Shown: in pieces, positions 37,353-47,257 of the stretch
How positions within the stretch are numbered: the stretch's first letter is position 1
Layout of the letters: the number at the start of each line of letters is the position of its first letter
Virus record (IMG/VR): IMGVR_UViG_3300017719_000013
Coordinates: 1-50,896 of that record
Source: a virus
Reading direction: 5' to 3' (one strand)
DNA: 50,896 nt
Position numbers and translations under genes: made by a program
The notes under the pieces: model-generated
Database searches by the model: none
The model's input: the letters and a program-made list of their open reading frames with translations, nothing else
Told to the model about the DNA's origin: nothing

Positions 37353-40300
37353 TATGAACCTGGTGCCTCCGTAACAATAATAACTTTAATGTCTTCACCA
37401 TCTGGAGAAGTTTTCAATGTCTGACCATCAAGAACTTCAGCCGAATTGGCGATTGAGCCAATACCCTGTGCTTCCAAGTTTTCTGTAGCGATTTCGTACT
37501 TCTCTATATCTACATCAACATTAGCCAGCATAGGACTATCACTATTTATCAATGGAGTACTAAACATCTTTGTGCCAGCAACACCAATTACATTTTTAAC
37601 AAGTGGAGTATACACAGCAGGGGAAATCATAGATAATATATCGTATGAGTATTCTTGATAGTAATCATTATCATGCGTTCTTGTAGCATATTCATTCAAG
37701 AAAGAGTTTTTAGTTTTCCAACTACCGCTAGTGTTGCCTTGACCTAAAGTTCTTATGTTTATTGTTGCAATCTCTTGATCGTATCTAGAACTATTTGGAT
37801 TGGTGTTTATCATTCTTAAATTTTCTTTATCTGAAAACTTGTATCCAGTATGTGTCATCTCAATCTCGTCTACTTGACCAGAGTCATATTGAGCAGGCCC
37901 TAAGATCACAGCATTTGCCCCCATTGGTAAAGAGTCTTCGTCACTACCAATACTAGTTATGATTCTATCTTCTGCCCTGATATTAATCGGAACGTCTTTA
38001 TCAAAACTATAAAAAGTTATGGGTCTAAAATAAAAATCTTCGTCTATTCTTTTTAAGTACTTAGCTTTGGCTGTATACTTCTCTTCTTCAATCTCAAATG
38101 TGGTGATACTGTTAGCATAAGTGATATTCACGTTTATATCTATGTCATTGGTTTGATCAAATGCAGATACTAGAGTACCAATGTTAGTTGCAGGTATTTC
38201 AGTAATTGCGCTTTGAGTTAATCCATTCACCTCGTCAATTGCATTTGCGTTAAGAATAATTTCTTGTTCTACTACTTCTTGATCACGCAAACTAAAGTCT
38301 GAGTTATTAAACCTAAGCACCAAATCTTTCTTATTGAATCTAGCAACTATATCATTTATAACCCTAACACCAACATCGTTTTCATAGTCTGTGCCTGGTC
38401 TGTCTTCCAGTAGTTCTGAAATTCTTCCCAATGTGAGTGTTATTCTAGAGAAAGCATCACGATACTCTGTGTCAACAGTTTCTTGACCAGTTCCACTCAA
38501 AGGGTAAATACCATCTTGAAGAGTATCACCTAAGTTTATTTGCTGAATCTTGTCTAGAACTACATCACCAATGATATCTGGAACGAGGCTTACTGTTTCT
38601 TTTTCGTCTACAGCAGTTATTTCAAAAGAAGAACTGTCGTTAAACTTACCAATATTATTACAACTTACTGGTCTTCTAAAGTCACCATTAATCAACCCTA
38701 TAAAATTTAAACCGCCAGAGAATCTTATTTCTTCAGGGATTCTATCTATTTGAGCATTATTATCATCTAACATTGGATCAGTCATGATACCAGAAGTGTT
38801 GTAGTATCCTAATTGAACTTGCTCAACTTGACCATTAAAGTTAACTGTGGTTGCATCTGCTAACTCTTCACTGACCTTTTTAACATCAACACAAAGAGCA
38901 TTTCCAACAGTCGCTATAGTAGTATCTTGCGCTACAAATTTACTAGCTTCAGTATTTCCGGGTACACTTCTGGATGAAGCTAATGCAGAATTAAACGCAG
39001 ATACTGTTTGACCCGACAACACAGCTTGAACTTCAATAACTTCAGGAGACCCCTGTTGCTTAGTAAGTGAGTAATTGTTTGCCCCAACATTATTTCCAAA
39101 TCTAACTGAACTAGCTGGCTCAAATACTCTAGAGGTGTAAACCGAAACATTGTTTTCGTTTACAACACCGATATATAAAATTGAACCGTCAGCAAGAGAG
39201 CCACTACCTTCTAATGTAGCCTCAGTTCCACCGTCAGCGGCTCCATATTCAACTTTATCTCCTTCTCTGAATCCATGAGACGGTATGTTAATAAGTGAAC
39301 CACTCAAATCTTCAGAATCAAAATTATGAGACACATTAGGGAAAGTGGGTTGAGTTGCAGACGCTTGAAATACTTCACCAACAGTTGCGTTACTTGATGT
39401 ACCCAGTAATTCCCAATCACCAGACCCTGTATCACCAATATCTTTAACGATATATGTTCTTCCTGGGCTTAGGTTGCTTTGATTTCCGTTTCTTGCTCCC
39501 GTAGAGAACTGAGCGTTATCTAAATCAAGTCCTAGTGCTTTCCATTCGTCATATGTCACATCACCAAAGGTAAATGGATAATACTCTCTACCAGTAATAA
39601 GTTGATCAGCAGGTACAAAGTAAGCATCATACCACAACCAATCTGGTTGACCTGCTTGTGGATGTGGTGATCCATTTGCTAATGGATTGCCAGCGCCGTC
39701 AGTTGCTGGGTACGCATTAGAGACTTCTGCCGGAATAGTTGGGGGTGCTTCAAGAGTTCTACCAATAGTAAAATTAGGCGTTAACTCATTATATGTTAGA
39801 TACTGATAAAGTCTACCATAAACTTGTTTGTATGCACTGAAGAGTGCATCATTATCACGCAAATTGGTGTTGCTTAGATCAGATAAATTTTCATTTGTAA
39901 ATATAAAGTCAGTACCAATCTCGTTCTTACTAGCACCAATTAAAGCCCAGTCGTCATCTGAAAACGCTGTACCAGGATTGATAATAGTATACATTTGTCC
40001 GTTATCCAAGTCTTCTAGTCTGCGATTAAAGTTACCCGCAATCGAACTTATATTACTTGGTATGGTTGGTATATATGGAGAAATAGTTGGGGTTCTATCT
40101 GCTGTGTCTAGTTGTAAGTTACTAATATCTACTATGTAAGTGTCAATTGTAGTACCTATTATCTGACTAACATCAAAGTCAGTGATGTTAGCAAAAAGAT
40201 CAGCATCATTAATACCATTGTTAATAGATTGCTGAAATCTATAGAAAAGCTGAAAGTCTTGTGCTTGCACAGAGTTTTGTAATTGAGCAAGATCGCCACG

Positions 40301-41626
40301 CTGTCCATTTAACTCGGGTCCAGTAAAGTTACCCATGATACCATCTTCGTCTTCATTAGACTTAAAGTAAATGTATGTTAGAATATCATCGTACCCGGGA
40401 GGCACGTTTAGCGGCCTTGGATCGTTTGTATTACCAGGTTGTGATTGATAGAACCCATTAAACATATGATCAAAGAGAACATTTCGAGATATAGTTTCGC
40501 CAGTATTAATATCAGCTAGTCCAGTATTGTAGTACTGAGACATGAAATTATACATATCTTCTTTCTCAGTTCGTGTCTCAACGAATAAGAGTGGATGACG
40601 GTATGCGATAACTTTTGCCGCACCAGTTACACTGTACTGTGTAGATAAACTTGATCTTCCATTAAAATCAATAGTTGAACCCGGGAATATGATTGTATCT
40701 CCTGGCTCAACATCAATCTTTTGATCTAAGTCTACAACGATTGCACGATTACTTACACCAATATCGTTTTCTACTGTAAAAGAGCCTGGTTCAATATATC
40801 CCCATCCACCATCTTCAATTTCATAATCAATGCTACCAATTTCTTCTTCATTAATTTTAGTAATAACACCCTTTGCTCCCTGACCTGTTATGTCAGAAAC
40901 AAGATCAACAGTATCTCCTACTTGGTTGCTAGGTAAGCGAAGCTGTGGATTAACTGTATGAGACGAGATAGAACCATTGATAAGTTTACCCACATTCTTA
41001 ATTGTTTCAATGCCTTCGTTAGTGGCAGTCAGAACCTCAATAGCATCTGCTCTAGTGAATCTTCCTTTAAGAAGAGAAAGATAAACAATGGGAGTAATAG
41101 CACCACCCAGGTTGATAAACAGAATGTCATCTACGAATGCGCTTGCTCCAGATAGATCACCACGAATTGTGTTACCACGTTTTATTGGATACTCTACCAC
41201 ACTATACACTGGCTTCATTTCAAGGAATGTATCTTTACGCCATAATGAATCAGATGGTTTGAGTACATCTTTACCTGGGTAGATAACTTCGATATCTTCA
41301 TTGAAGAACATCTTAAACACTAACTGTAAAGATTCTTCACTACCCTTTCTTGTATACAAGTCTTGAATGTGCTTTAGAATAAATCGAATGTCTACATCAG
41401 CAGAAAATGGTAAGTCAGCAAGATACTTTCTCTTATAGAATATTAGAAATGTATCAAGAGTAGTGTCAATATCTTTTATCTTAGGAATATTACGATCTAA
41501 CTTTTCGTCAAGATGCTCATAGTAGGCCTCGACAAAGGCTAGTAGAAATTCACTATTCTCTTGATAGACAGCAGGGAACTGGCTCGCAATGTCAGAATAG
41601 ATATTGTTTCGTATATCGTTTGGCAT
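37352..41626 (-). CDS. 7: Baseplate wedge protein gp7-like, rearranged
   Basis: A 1424-residue protein. Residues 10-130 match the C-terminal core of T4 gp7: FLLAFVEAYYEHL (T4 FEAFCEAYIQYL), then LYTRKGSEESLQLVFKMFFN (T4 FYSTKGIEASYKFLFKVLYN) and DIEVIYPG. In T4 this core follows about 700 residues of N-terminal domains; here it begins the protein and new material follows. The later part includes three module A copies (about 541-581, 674-715, 717-759) and an HGL module (PSHGFREGDKVEY, about 764-842). Position directly after gp6 (3 bases apart, GGAAG in the gp6 end) supports gp7. T4 gp7 initiates wedge assembly; whether all its functions remain is unknown. Confidence 0.75.
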   Translation of the reverse strand: MPNDIRNNIYSDIASQFPAVYQENSEFLLAFVEAYYEHLDEKLDRNIPKIKDIDTTLDTFLIFYKRKYLADLPFSADVDIRFILKHIQDLYTRKGSEESLQLVFKMFFNEDIEVIYPGKDVLKPSDSLWRKDTFLEMKPVYSVVEYPIKRGNTIRGDLSGASAFVDDILFINLGGAITPIVYLSLLKGRFTRADAIEVLTATNEGIETIKNVGKLINGSISSHTVNPQLRLPSNQVGDTVDLVSDITGQGAKGVITKINEEEIGSIDYEIEDGGWGYIEPGSFTVENDIGVSNRAIVVDLDQKIDVEPGDTIIFPGSTIDFNGRSSLSTQYSVTGAAKVIAYRHPLLFVETRTEKEDMYNFMSQYYNTGLADINTGETISRNVLFDHMFNGFYQSQPGNTNDPRPLNVPPGYDDILTYIYFKSNEDEDGIMGNFTGPELNGQRGDLAQLQNSVQAQDFQLFYRFQQSINNGINDADLFANITDFDVSQIIGTTIDTYIVDISNLQLDTADRTPTISPYIPTIPSNISSIAGNFNRRLEDLDNGQMYTIINPGTAFSDDDWALIGASKNEIGTDFIFTNENLSDLSNTNLRDNDALFSAYKQVYGRLYQYLTYNELTPNFTIGRTLEAPPTIPAEVSNAYPATDGAGNPLANGSPHPQAGQPDWLWYDAYFVPADQLITGREYYPFTFGDVTYDEWKALGLDLDNAQFSTGARNGNQSNLSPGRTYIVKDIGDTGSGDWELLGTSSNATVGEVFQASATQPTFPNVSHNFDSEDLSGSLINIPSHGFREGDKVEYGAADGGTEATLEGSGSLADGSILYIGVVNENNVSVYTSRVFEPASSVRFGNNVGANNYSLTKQQGSPEVIEVQAVLSGQTVSAFNSALASSRSVPGNTEASKFVAQDTTIATVGNALCVDVKKVSEELADATTVNFNGQVEQVQLGYYNTSGIMTDPMLDDNNAQIDRIPEEIRFSGGLNFIGLINGDFRRPVSCNNIGKFNDSSSFEITAVDEKETVSLVPDIIGDVVLDKIQQINLGDTLQDGIYPLSGTGQETVDTEYRDAFSRITLTLGRISELLEDRPGTDYENDVGVRVINDIVARFNKKDLVLRFNNSDFSLRDQEVVEQEIILNANAIDEVNGLTQSAITEIPATNIGTLVSAFDQTNDIDINVNITYANSITTFEIEEEKYTAKAKYLKRIDEDFYFRPITFYSFDKDVPINIRAEDRIITSIGSDEDSLPMGANAVILGPAQYDSGQVDEIEMTHTGYKFSDKENLRMINTNPNSSRYDQEIATINIRTLGQGNTSGSWKTKNSFLNEYATRTHDNDYYQEYSYDILSMISPAVYTPLVKNVIGVAGTKMFSTPLINSDSPMLANVDVDIEKYEIATENLEAQGIGSIANSAEVLDGQTLKTSPDGEDIKVIIVTEAPGS

Positions 41627-41629
41627 ATA

Positions 41630-43390
41630 TTATGCTTCCAGTGGTGACACATTAACAGTTATATCGCTTCCACGAATAACAATGATTCTATCTTTTGATG
41701 GCTTGATATCTTTACTTACTGTGTTTGCAGTGAACTTGATTGCATTACCTTCAAATGATGTTATGATAATATCAATGAGTCGTACTGTACCAGTTTCATA
41801 ATCGATTGTTCCGACTTTTGGTTTAAATACATTTTCACTATCAGTACCAGTAATCACAAGCATGATATTACCATTACCATCATCTTTTGCTGATACGAGT
41901 GTATTATCAACAGTGAATTTAGTTGACTCTACAGCAGACACGAAGTTGCTAAAGCCCTTATCTCCATCAAATGCATAAGGCTTAACAAGTTTAGTCTCAT
42001 AAGAGAACACTGGTGAGCGTGATGTATTTAAGTCTGGTACATATTCAATAATTGGTTTTGCTACAATGTCAGTAGACACAATTGACACATCAAGTGCATC
42101 AATCGCAGATGCTAGATTTGATTGGCGATATGTCTTATTGAAATCATTTAGATACGAGTTCTGATAACTTACTACGCCCGCACTTACTTCGTTTTGAATT
42201 TGAGAAGCAGACTTACTTGTAAGATTGGAATCATAAACAATGTCAATTTGAGTGTCAACAAATAGAAACTTAGCAACCACAAAGATAGGCTCAATTGTCA
42301 GTGGAGTCTTATCTCGTAGATAGCGTTTAAAGTTCGCAATCTCATAGTCAGCAACACCCTCACCACCTACTACATCAACAGAGATAATCACTTTACCAAA
42401 CTGTGGTGGATCAACTTCATCACCACCATATACTGAGATAGCCTGAATATTAGGAAAACGAGAACGCAGTAGAGTCTCGTAGTCTCGTGTTGTAATTGCT
42501 CTTTCTTGTACTTGAACAGCCTTTGGAGCAAAAGCCCGAATCGATTCGATGTCTTCCGCATCTCTTCCGCCCGAAGACTGAGATTCCACAACTACATTAA
42601 TTGAACTTGCGCCGCCAAAAGCGCCCAAAGTCAATGCAGTCACACCATTAGCGGAAGCGCCAGATGAGACTCTATATGATGCTTGTATTGTATCTGTAAT
42701 GATAGGCTGTACACCAAATTTATCTCTACCAAACTGTATAGAGTATTTCCCATCATTCTCGGGCTGTAGATAGAATACTTTATCTGTGGAAGTCACGCCA
42801 AACACATCAGTCTTATAGATGTACTCTTCGTTATTTACAGTAAGAGTTAGGCTTCGTGTGTCTATATTAGCATTAGACAATAGTGTATCATTGATTGTTA
42901 TTGTCTCAGTAATTGTACGACCCTCATATAGATCAATATCATTTACCACATATGTCGTAGGCGATGTAAGTGAACGAACAGCACTATGTGCCTTGTCTGT
43001 CAGAAAGTTATATGTCTTATTACCACATCGACCAATAAACGCAGTGCCCTTTGGTATACTAAAGTATTGGCTGTTGTTATTAGGGTGTTGAACAGTTACG
43101 TTTACTTTAGTAATAGCACTACGTCTTGATGTAGGCAAATAGTTAAGTTCTTTGGCATGAGATATAACACTATTACGCTGAGAAGCACTATCTAGAAACA
43201 TCTCAGATATCGCCATATTGTAGTAATAGCTATTATAGAATGTATTGTATGATAGCACATCTAACAGTACATTCATATTAGAGCCTTCGTAATCGAAGTC
43301 TTTGAATCTGTCTTGTGCTTTTAAAAACGTCTTGAGTTGTTCCTTTGTGGCTTTAAAGTCAAGATTCGTTACTGGTGAAATGTCTGTCAT
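41630..43390 (-). CDS. 6: Baseplate wedge protein gp6
   Basis: A 586-residue protein of the T4 gp6 / baseplate J family, which forms the continuous inner ring of the wedge and contacts gp25 and gp53. The N-terminus (FLKAQDRFKDFDYEGSNMNV, then LLDVLSYNTFYNSYYYNMAI and SEMFLDSASQRNSVISHAK) is the characteristic gp6-family segment. A J-like core follows in the middle, with VQERAITTRDYETLLRSRFP at about 295. Its length is somewhat below T4 gp6 (660). The ATG overlaps the gp25 stop (TAATG), preserving the gp25-gp6 coupling common in contractile injection systems. Confidence 0.92.
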   Translation of the reverse strand: MTDISPVTNLDFKATKEQLKTFLKAQDRFKDFDYEGSNMNVLLDVLSYNTFYNSYYYNMAISEMFLDSASQRNSVISHAKELNYLPTSRRSAITKVNVTVQHPNNNSQYFSIPKGTAFIGRCGNKTYNFLTDKAHSAVRSLTSPTTYVVNDIDLYEGRTITETITINDTLLSNANIDTRSLTLTVNNEEYIYKTDVFGVTSTDKVFYLQPENDGKYSIQFGRDKFGVQPIITDTIQASYRVSSGASANGVTALTLGAFGGASSINVVVESQSSGGRDAEDIESIRAFAPKAVQVQERAITTRDYETLLRSRFPNIQAISVYGGDEVDPPQFGKVIISVDVVGGEGVADYEIANFKRYLRDKTPLTIEPIFVVAKFLFVDTQIDIVYDSNLTSKSASQIQNEVSAGVVSYQNSYLNDFNKTYRQSNLASAIDALDVSIVSTDIVAKPIIEYVPDLNTSRSPVFSYETKLVKPYAFDGDKGFSNFVSAVESTKFTVDNTLVSAKDDGNGNIMLVITGTDSENVFKPKVGTIDYETGTVRLIDIIITSFEGNAIKFTANTVSKDIKPSKDRIIVIRGSDITVNVSPLEA

Positions 43391-43800
43391 TATCTTACCC
43401 TACTAAGATCGATTGTGAGTGATGAGTCTCTGTTACTATTTATTACACTAAAGAATATTGTTACTGCAAGTGAATTACTGTCTATATCACCACCTACTAT
43501 AACATCTTTTACTATACAACGAGGCTCATATGTTTTAATTGTTGATTTAATATTCTCTTTCAGTATTAGAATCGTATTCTGTGTGACATTCTCAAAGAGG
43601 CGCCCTCGTATATCACACCCTATGTCTGGCTGAAATAGTCTTTCACCACTATCTGTTAGCACTAAATTCTTAATGCTTTCTTTGACTGCTGACTCATTTA
43701 CAATACGAGCAACATCAGTGCGACCCGGCACTTGCTCTAGATTTGATGTAAAGTCAGAGAAGAACTCTTGCTTTTTTGTTCTTGGTGTAAGTCTAGCCAT
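43390..43800 (-). CDS. 25: Baseplate wedge protein gp25
   Basis: A 136-residue gp25-family protein (T4 gp25 is about 132), the small wedge component that joins the hub/sheath side to the gp6 ring and is conserved in R-type pyocins and type VI secretion. The diagnostic segments are NLVLTDSGERLFQPDIGCDI at about 45-64 and the YEPR motif near residue 90 (KTYEPRCIVKDV). A strong AGGAA site lies before the ATG, and a CATAAATA late box lies 26 bases upstream, so a transcript can begin here. It overlaps gp6 by one base of stop/start. Confidence 0.95.
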   Translation of the reverse strand: MARLTPRTKKQEFFSDFTSNLEQVPGRTDVARIVNESAVKESIKNLVLTDSGERLFQPDIGCDIRGRLFENVTQNTILILKENIKSTIKTYEPRCIVKDVIVGGDIDSNSLAVTIFFSVINSNRDSSLTIDLSRVR

Positions 43801-43825
43801 TTGTAATTCCTATAATGCTGTTATA

Positions 43826-43833
43826 TATTTATG
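43826..43833 (-). promoter_or_regulatory. Late promoter before gp25 (CATAAATA)
   Basis: The leftward strand reads CATAAATA in the 37-base gap between the M15-like gene and gp25, 26 bases before the gp25 start. It is one of the few intergenic gaps inside the operon, which strengthens the call. Confidence 0.55.
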
Positions 43834-43837
43834 CGTA

Positions 43838-45748
43838 TTATGTACGTTTAATTCTATATCCATCTATTTCATGCTTGTCCAACATCTCTTTAAGTTCGAC
43901 TTGCATATCACTTGGAGTAGAGAAGTGTAGAAAGCCCTTTCTCTTACCAAAGGCTAATTGTACATAGTCTTTATATACACCAATATGTGTAAAGCCTGCT
44001 CTACTAGCGGCTACAATTGTTTCTCTATAGTCAGTTGTTGTGACACGAATATCAATCGAAGAGCCTTTACTATACAGTGAATGTACTTTATACTTGGTGT
44101 TGGGGTCTTGCTTAGGCTTCTGATATCCTCTTGTAACCACATATGACTTGTCTGTCTGTGACTGAGTAAGTAGTAATGCTTTCCATACATGAGTGCCTAC
44201 TTCTTTCCAACCATCACCATCTTCATAGTCAATCACAGCAGAGTCAAATGTAACATACGAGCCTAGTCCACTTTTACTAATATTGACAATAGCAGACATT
44301 TGTTCTTGTGTCATTTTTGGGGGTGTAACATATCCAGTATCTTCATCACTGGGCTTAACATTTGAGTTATATGTACCTACCACATCCTTCTGTTTAGCAT
44401 CTCTATCTTCATCACTCACTCGTATAGCACCATACTTAACTGCGTTCTTCATCTCTTCTGCTTGACGGCTTACTACTAACTTAGCTTGACTACCCACTGA
44501 GTTAGCAAATCTATTTAACTCAAAAGCAGGTGCCATGAGAGTTGCTTGTAAGTCTTGTGCTTGTTGACATAGACGATACATCATGTTAGCAACATTCTCG
44601 GGCGTAAGTTTCTCAAACTGTGATGCTAAATCTGCTACAACAGCTTCTATACCATTCTTGATTTTGTCTATACTAGGGTCTTCAAGAAACGTATTAATAT
44701 GGCTAGTCATCTTCTTTAGCTTGTCAATGATTGGTTTAGCGGCGGCTTCTAATCCCTTGAGTAGTACCAATACAGTACCTGCGGCAGCCATGACAACTTT
44801 CTTTGCGGCTTCTACAACACCCTTGACAACACTTTCTAGTAATGATACAATACCCTCTAGAGACGCTCTTTGCTTAATGGCTTCTATTAAGTCTTTGGGA
44901 TCAACGATCTTCGTAAAGTCTACAATCTCACTGAGTCTTGCCTTTCCAGTCTGAATCACAGCAAATGCTTTTGATACATCAGCAAGTACATCATTATATG
45001 CACCACAGGCTTTAGCAGTTAACTTCTGTCCAAGATTAATCGCAAAGTGAAAGTCCAAGTCTTTAAATAGATCATATATCAAACTAGGCAATAGTACAGT
45101 CAGATCACCCCTTGTAGCACTACCATATATCTGTACCTTACCACCAATAGGCGCATATATGTTTGTTCCAATATTACTTGCTGAACTCGAAGATGACGAA
45201 CCAAATGTAGAAGGCGTACTTAAATTATTTGCTCCACCAATAATAGTCGTATCTCCAGAGCCAGTATTCAGTGTAGTACCCGTGCCTGTATCAGTACTAT
45301 CACTACCGCTTCCTGTTGTGGCATCGCTTTTACTACCCAAACTTTTAAGACTTGACAAGTCGGGTAAAGTTGTGTTATACTGATCAAGTGCTGTTTTAAG
45401 TGTTGCTATATCTGTATTATTGGCTATAGCAAACTCTGTAATATCAGTGACTGTCACAGCACCCCCATCACGAAGCCTGTCTTGAAGCACAGGAAACTCG
45501 TCTAAAGGCGTCTGTAGTAGTATGTTATTCAGTGATCCAGATACAGCATTTAAGTCCACACGAGTCAATGTACTCAGAGGAGTGTCTAGTATATCGTTAA
45601 TATTGCCACTCTCATCAGAATTTAGATTAGCACTACTCCCCTCACTTAACTCTATAATAGCATCTAGTAACGCTGAACTATTCTCGTTAAGTATTTCGGC
45701 TGCCGCTTTACTTCCAAGTGGCGTTGTGTTATCACATTCAATACTCAT
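43838..45748 (-). CDS. Tail protein with degenerate M15-peptidase-like C-terminus
   Basis: A 636-residue protein between gp5 and gp25. Residues 135-195 are a low-complexity Ser/Thr/Gly linker. About 298-345 is strongly hydrophobic and Ala/Val-rich, possibly a membrane-active or tightly packed helix pair. Residues about 480-625 follow the M15 D,D-peptidase layout: VVTRGYQ, SLYSKGSSIDIRV, HIGVY and GFLHFS, against the family's SxHxxGxAxDI and FVHVD. In that alignment the first zinc histidine is Tyr559 and the last Asp is Ser610, while Asp566 and His608 remain. It may be a peptidoglycan-binding or altered hydrolase part of the tail tip. A GGGG-containing site precedes the ATG. Confidence 0.65.
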   Translation of the reverse strand: MSIECDNTTPLGSKAAAEILNENSSALLDAIIELSEGSSANLNSDESGNINDILDTPLSTLTRVDLNAVSGSLNNILLQTPLDEFPVLQDRLRDGGAVTVTDITEFAIANNTDIATLKTALDQYNTTLPDLSSLKSLGSKSDATTGSGSDSTDTGTGTTLNTGSGDTTIIGGANNLSTPSTFGSSSSSSASNIGTNIYAPIGGKVQIYGSATRGDLTVLLPSLIYDLFKDLDFHFAINLGQKLTAKACGAYNDVLADVSKAFAVIQTGKARLSEIVDFTKIVDPKDLIEAIKQRASLEGIVSLLESVVKGVVEAAKKVVMAAAGTVLVLLKGLEAAAKPIIDKLKKMTSHINTFLEDPSIDKIKNGIEAVVADLASQFEKLTPENVANMMYRLCQQAQDLQATLMAPAFELNRFANSVGSQAKLVVSRQAEEMKNAVKYGAIRVSDEDRDAKQKDVVGTYNSNVKPSDEDTGYVTPPKMTQEQMSAIVNISKSGLGSYVTFDSAVIDYEDGDGWKEVGTHVWKALLLTQSQTDKSYVVTRGYQKPKQDPNTKYKVHSLYSKGSSIDIRVTTTDYRETIVAASRAGFTHIGVYKDYVQLAFGKRKGFLHFSTPSDMQVELKEMLDKHEIDGYRIKRT

Positions 45749-45757
45749 ATATTACCC

Positions 45758-47257
45758 CTAATCTAGTAGTCCAGTGATGTATGAAACAAGTCGTTTCACT
45801 ACTGGTGGTACTTTTGCTTTACTGCCCGGCAACTCTCCAGGCGACACTACACTTGCTACTTCTGTCGTTGACACATAAGCAGAGTTATTTGCTACGTTAT
45901 CTCCACGAGTACTGCTCACTGTACTTACAGCACTATCAGCACCACTTGATCCAACACCATTTGCCATAGTCACAATGTCGTCTATACCAACTGTGCCGGC
46001 ACTTAAATCTATTGCTGATCCACCCTTAATACCCACTTTACCACTGCTTTCTAGGCTGATCAGACTGCTACTTTTAGCTGAAATAGAGGGTGATTCTAAG
46101 TGAATAAGCGATGGTGAGTTGATTTCTATACCATGATGACCCTTATCTTTGTAAGGAATTTCTTGATCTGACACTGCTTTTGTGCCATTACAAGAGATTT
46201 TATGATACGTTTCAGTGAACATATTGGCTTTATATGAGTCAATATGTAGATCACCATAGAGTGCTTGAAGATAAAATCCACCCCCATTGTCCTCTGTACC
46301 CGTCTTAATCTTGATGTTTTTCTTCGCTCCTACGTTAATATCATCTGCTGTAGCAAGCATTGATATGCCTGGCGCACTGATATTTGTCTTCACACCGGCA
46401 TGAAGATTCATTTTAGAGCGGGCAGTGACGTTAAAATTCTCGCATTCTATGTCTAAATCACCATGCACATACACCTTACCAGAGCCTGTTTCGACCTTGA
46501 GTGACCAATCTTCTTGTACATTATGATGAGAAGAACCCTTCACATAGGTTGACAATACACCCTCTGTTGTGTTATACTGATCACCAAAGGCTTTAACAAA
46601 TATAGTACCGCTTGGGTCAATCTGGAAAACAGAGCCCGAACTGTGGGACATCAAAATGTAATCGCTTGTAGCATCTTGCGAATCATCGCCCATTACAATA
46701 AAGTTATCTCCACTCTTAGAAGCAAAGACTCGATTGTTATAGTTGTTTTCAGGCGGTGCAATTGTAGGCTCGTCAAAGGTATCTTCAGTTAATGCCTGTG
46801 CTATATCAAATGTTTGTGAAGAAAACTGATTTAATGTCTGCCCTTTATCTAAGTCTTCACCGCCTTGATAGCGATGTAGTTCAGGCTTACCATAGTTCTT
46901 AATAGACTCTGGTGGTAGATAACCATCTTCACCTGCTTGTCCAGTTCCACCAGGCACATTCATATGCATACCTGGCAATCGACCCATTATCATAGGCTGT
47001 TGTGCTTCTCGCCCATCAACAAAGAAACCAAATACCCAATCACCAATCGATGGAATGACTGGCGCAACACCATAAGAACCATCTAGTACAGTTGCCCAAG
47101 GCAAATCTTGTGTTGGAACACTATCTTCAATATCTGTGCTAACACGAGGTGGATGTATACCAAAGGCACGAACACGAACTCGCCCCGCATTTGTTTTATC
47201 ATAGATGTCTTCCACAACACCTACGAAATGCAACATATTGTTAAATCCACCGCTCAT
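45758..47257 (-). CDS. 5: Baseplate hub/central spike protein gp5-like, no lysozyme domain
   Basis: A 499-residue gp5-type spike protein. Residues 8-95 are the gp5 OB-fold: FVGVVEDIYDKTNAGRVRVR and GIHPP closely match T4 FVGVVEDRMDPLKLGRVRVR and GLHPP. Residues about 205-230 (VFQIDPSGTIFVKAFGDQ) correspond to the T4 segment leading into the needle. From there to about 445 come short repeating strands (NFNVTARSKMNLHAGVKTNI, PSLIHLESPSISAKSSSLIS) of the trimeric beta-helix needle. The T4 lysozyme domain (about residues 174-342 of T4 gp5, with the DEG and TIGIGH motifs) is absent. The start overlaps the 26-residue gene (ATGA) with GAGGATAAAG as ribosome site. Confidence 0.88.
   Translation of the reverse strand: MSGGFNNMLHFVGVVEDIYDKTNAGRVRVRAFGIHPPRVSTDIEDSVPTQDLPWATVLDGSYGVAPVIPSIGDWVFGFFVDGREAQQPMIMGRLPGMHMNVPGGTGQAGEDGYLPPESIKNYGKPELHRYQGGEDLDKGQTLNQFSSQTFDIAQALTEDTFDEPTIAPPENNYNNRVFASKSGDNFIVMGDDSQDATSDYILMSHSSGSVFQIDPSGTIFVKAFGDQYNTTEGVLSTYVKGSSHHNVQEDWSLKVETGSGKVYVHGDLDIECENFNVTARSKMNLHAGVKTNISAPGISMLATADDINVGAKKNIKIKTGTEDNGGGFYLQALYGDLHIDSYKANMFTETYHKISCNGTKAVSDQEIPYKDKGHHGIEINSPSLIHLESPSISAKSSSLISLESSGKVGIKGGSAIDLSAGTVGIDDIVTMANGVGSSGADSAVSTVSSTRGDNVANNSAYVSTTEVASVVSPGELPGSKAKVPPVVKRLVSYITGLLD

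Noticed and set aside
44583-44954. 123-residue hydrophobic rightward frame resembling a membrane protein
   Set aside because: It is antisense to the helical Ala/Val-rich part of the M15-like gene, which by itself produces hydrophobic antisense frames.
43838-45748. Tape measure protein for the 636-residue gene
   Set aside because: It is too short, has a peptidase-like C-terminus, and is not placed next to tube or sheath genes.
45758-47257. Lysozyme domain in the gp5-like protein
   Set aside because: None of the T4 lysozyme landmarks (acidic catalytic segment, TIGIGH) is present; the protein goes from OB-fold to needle.
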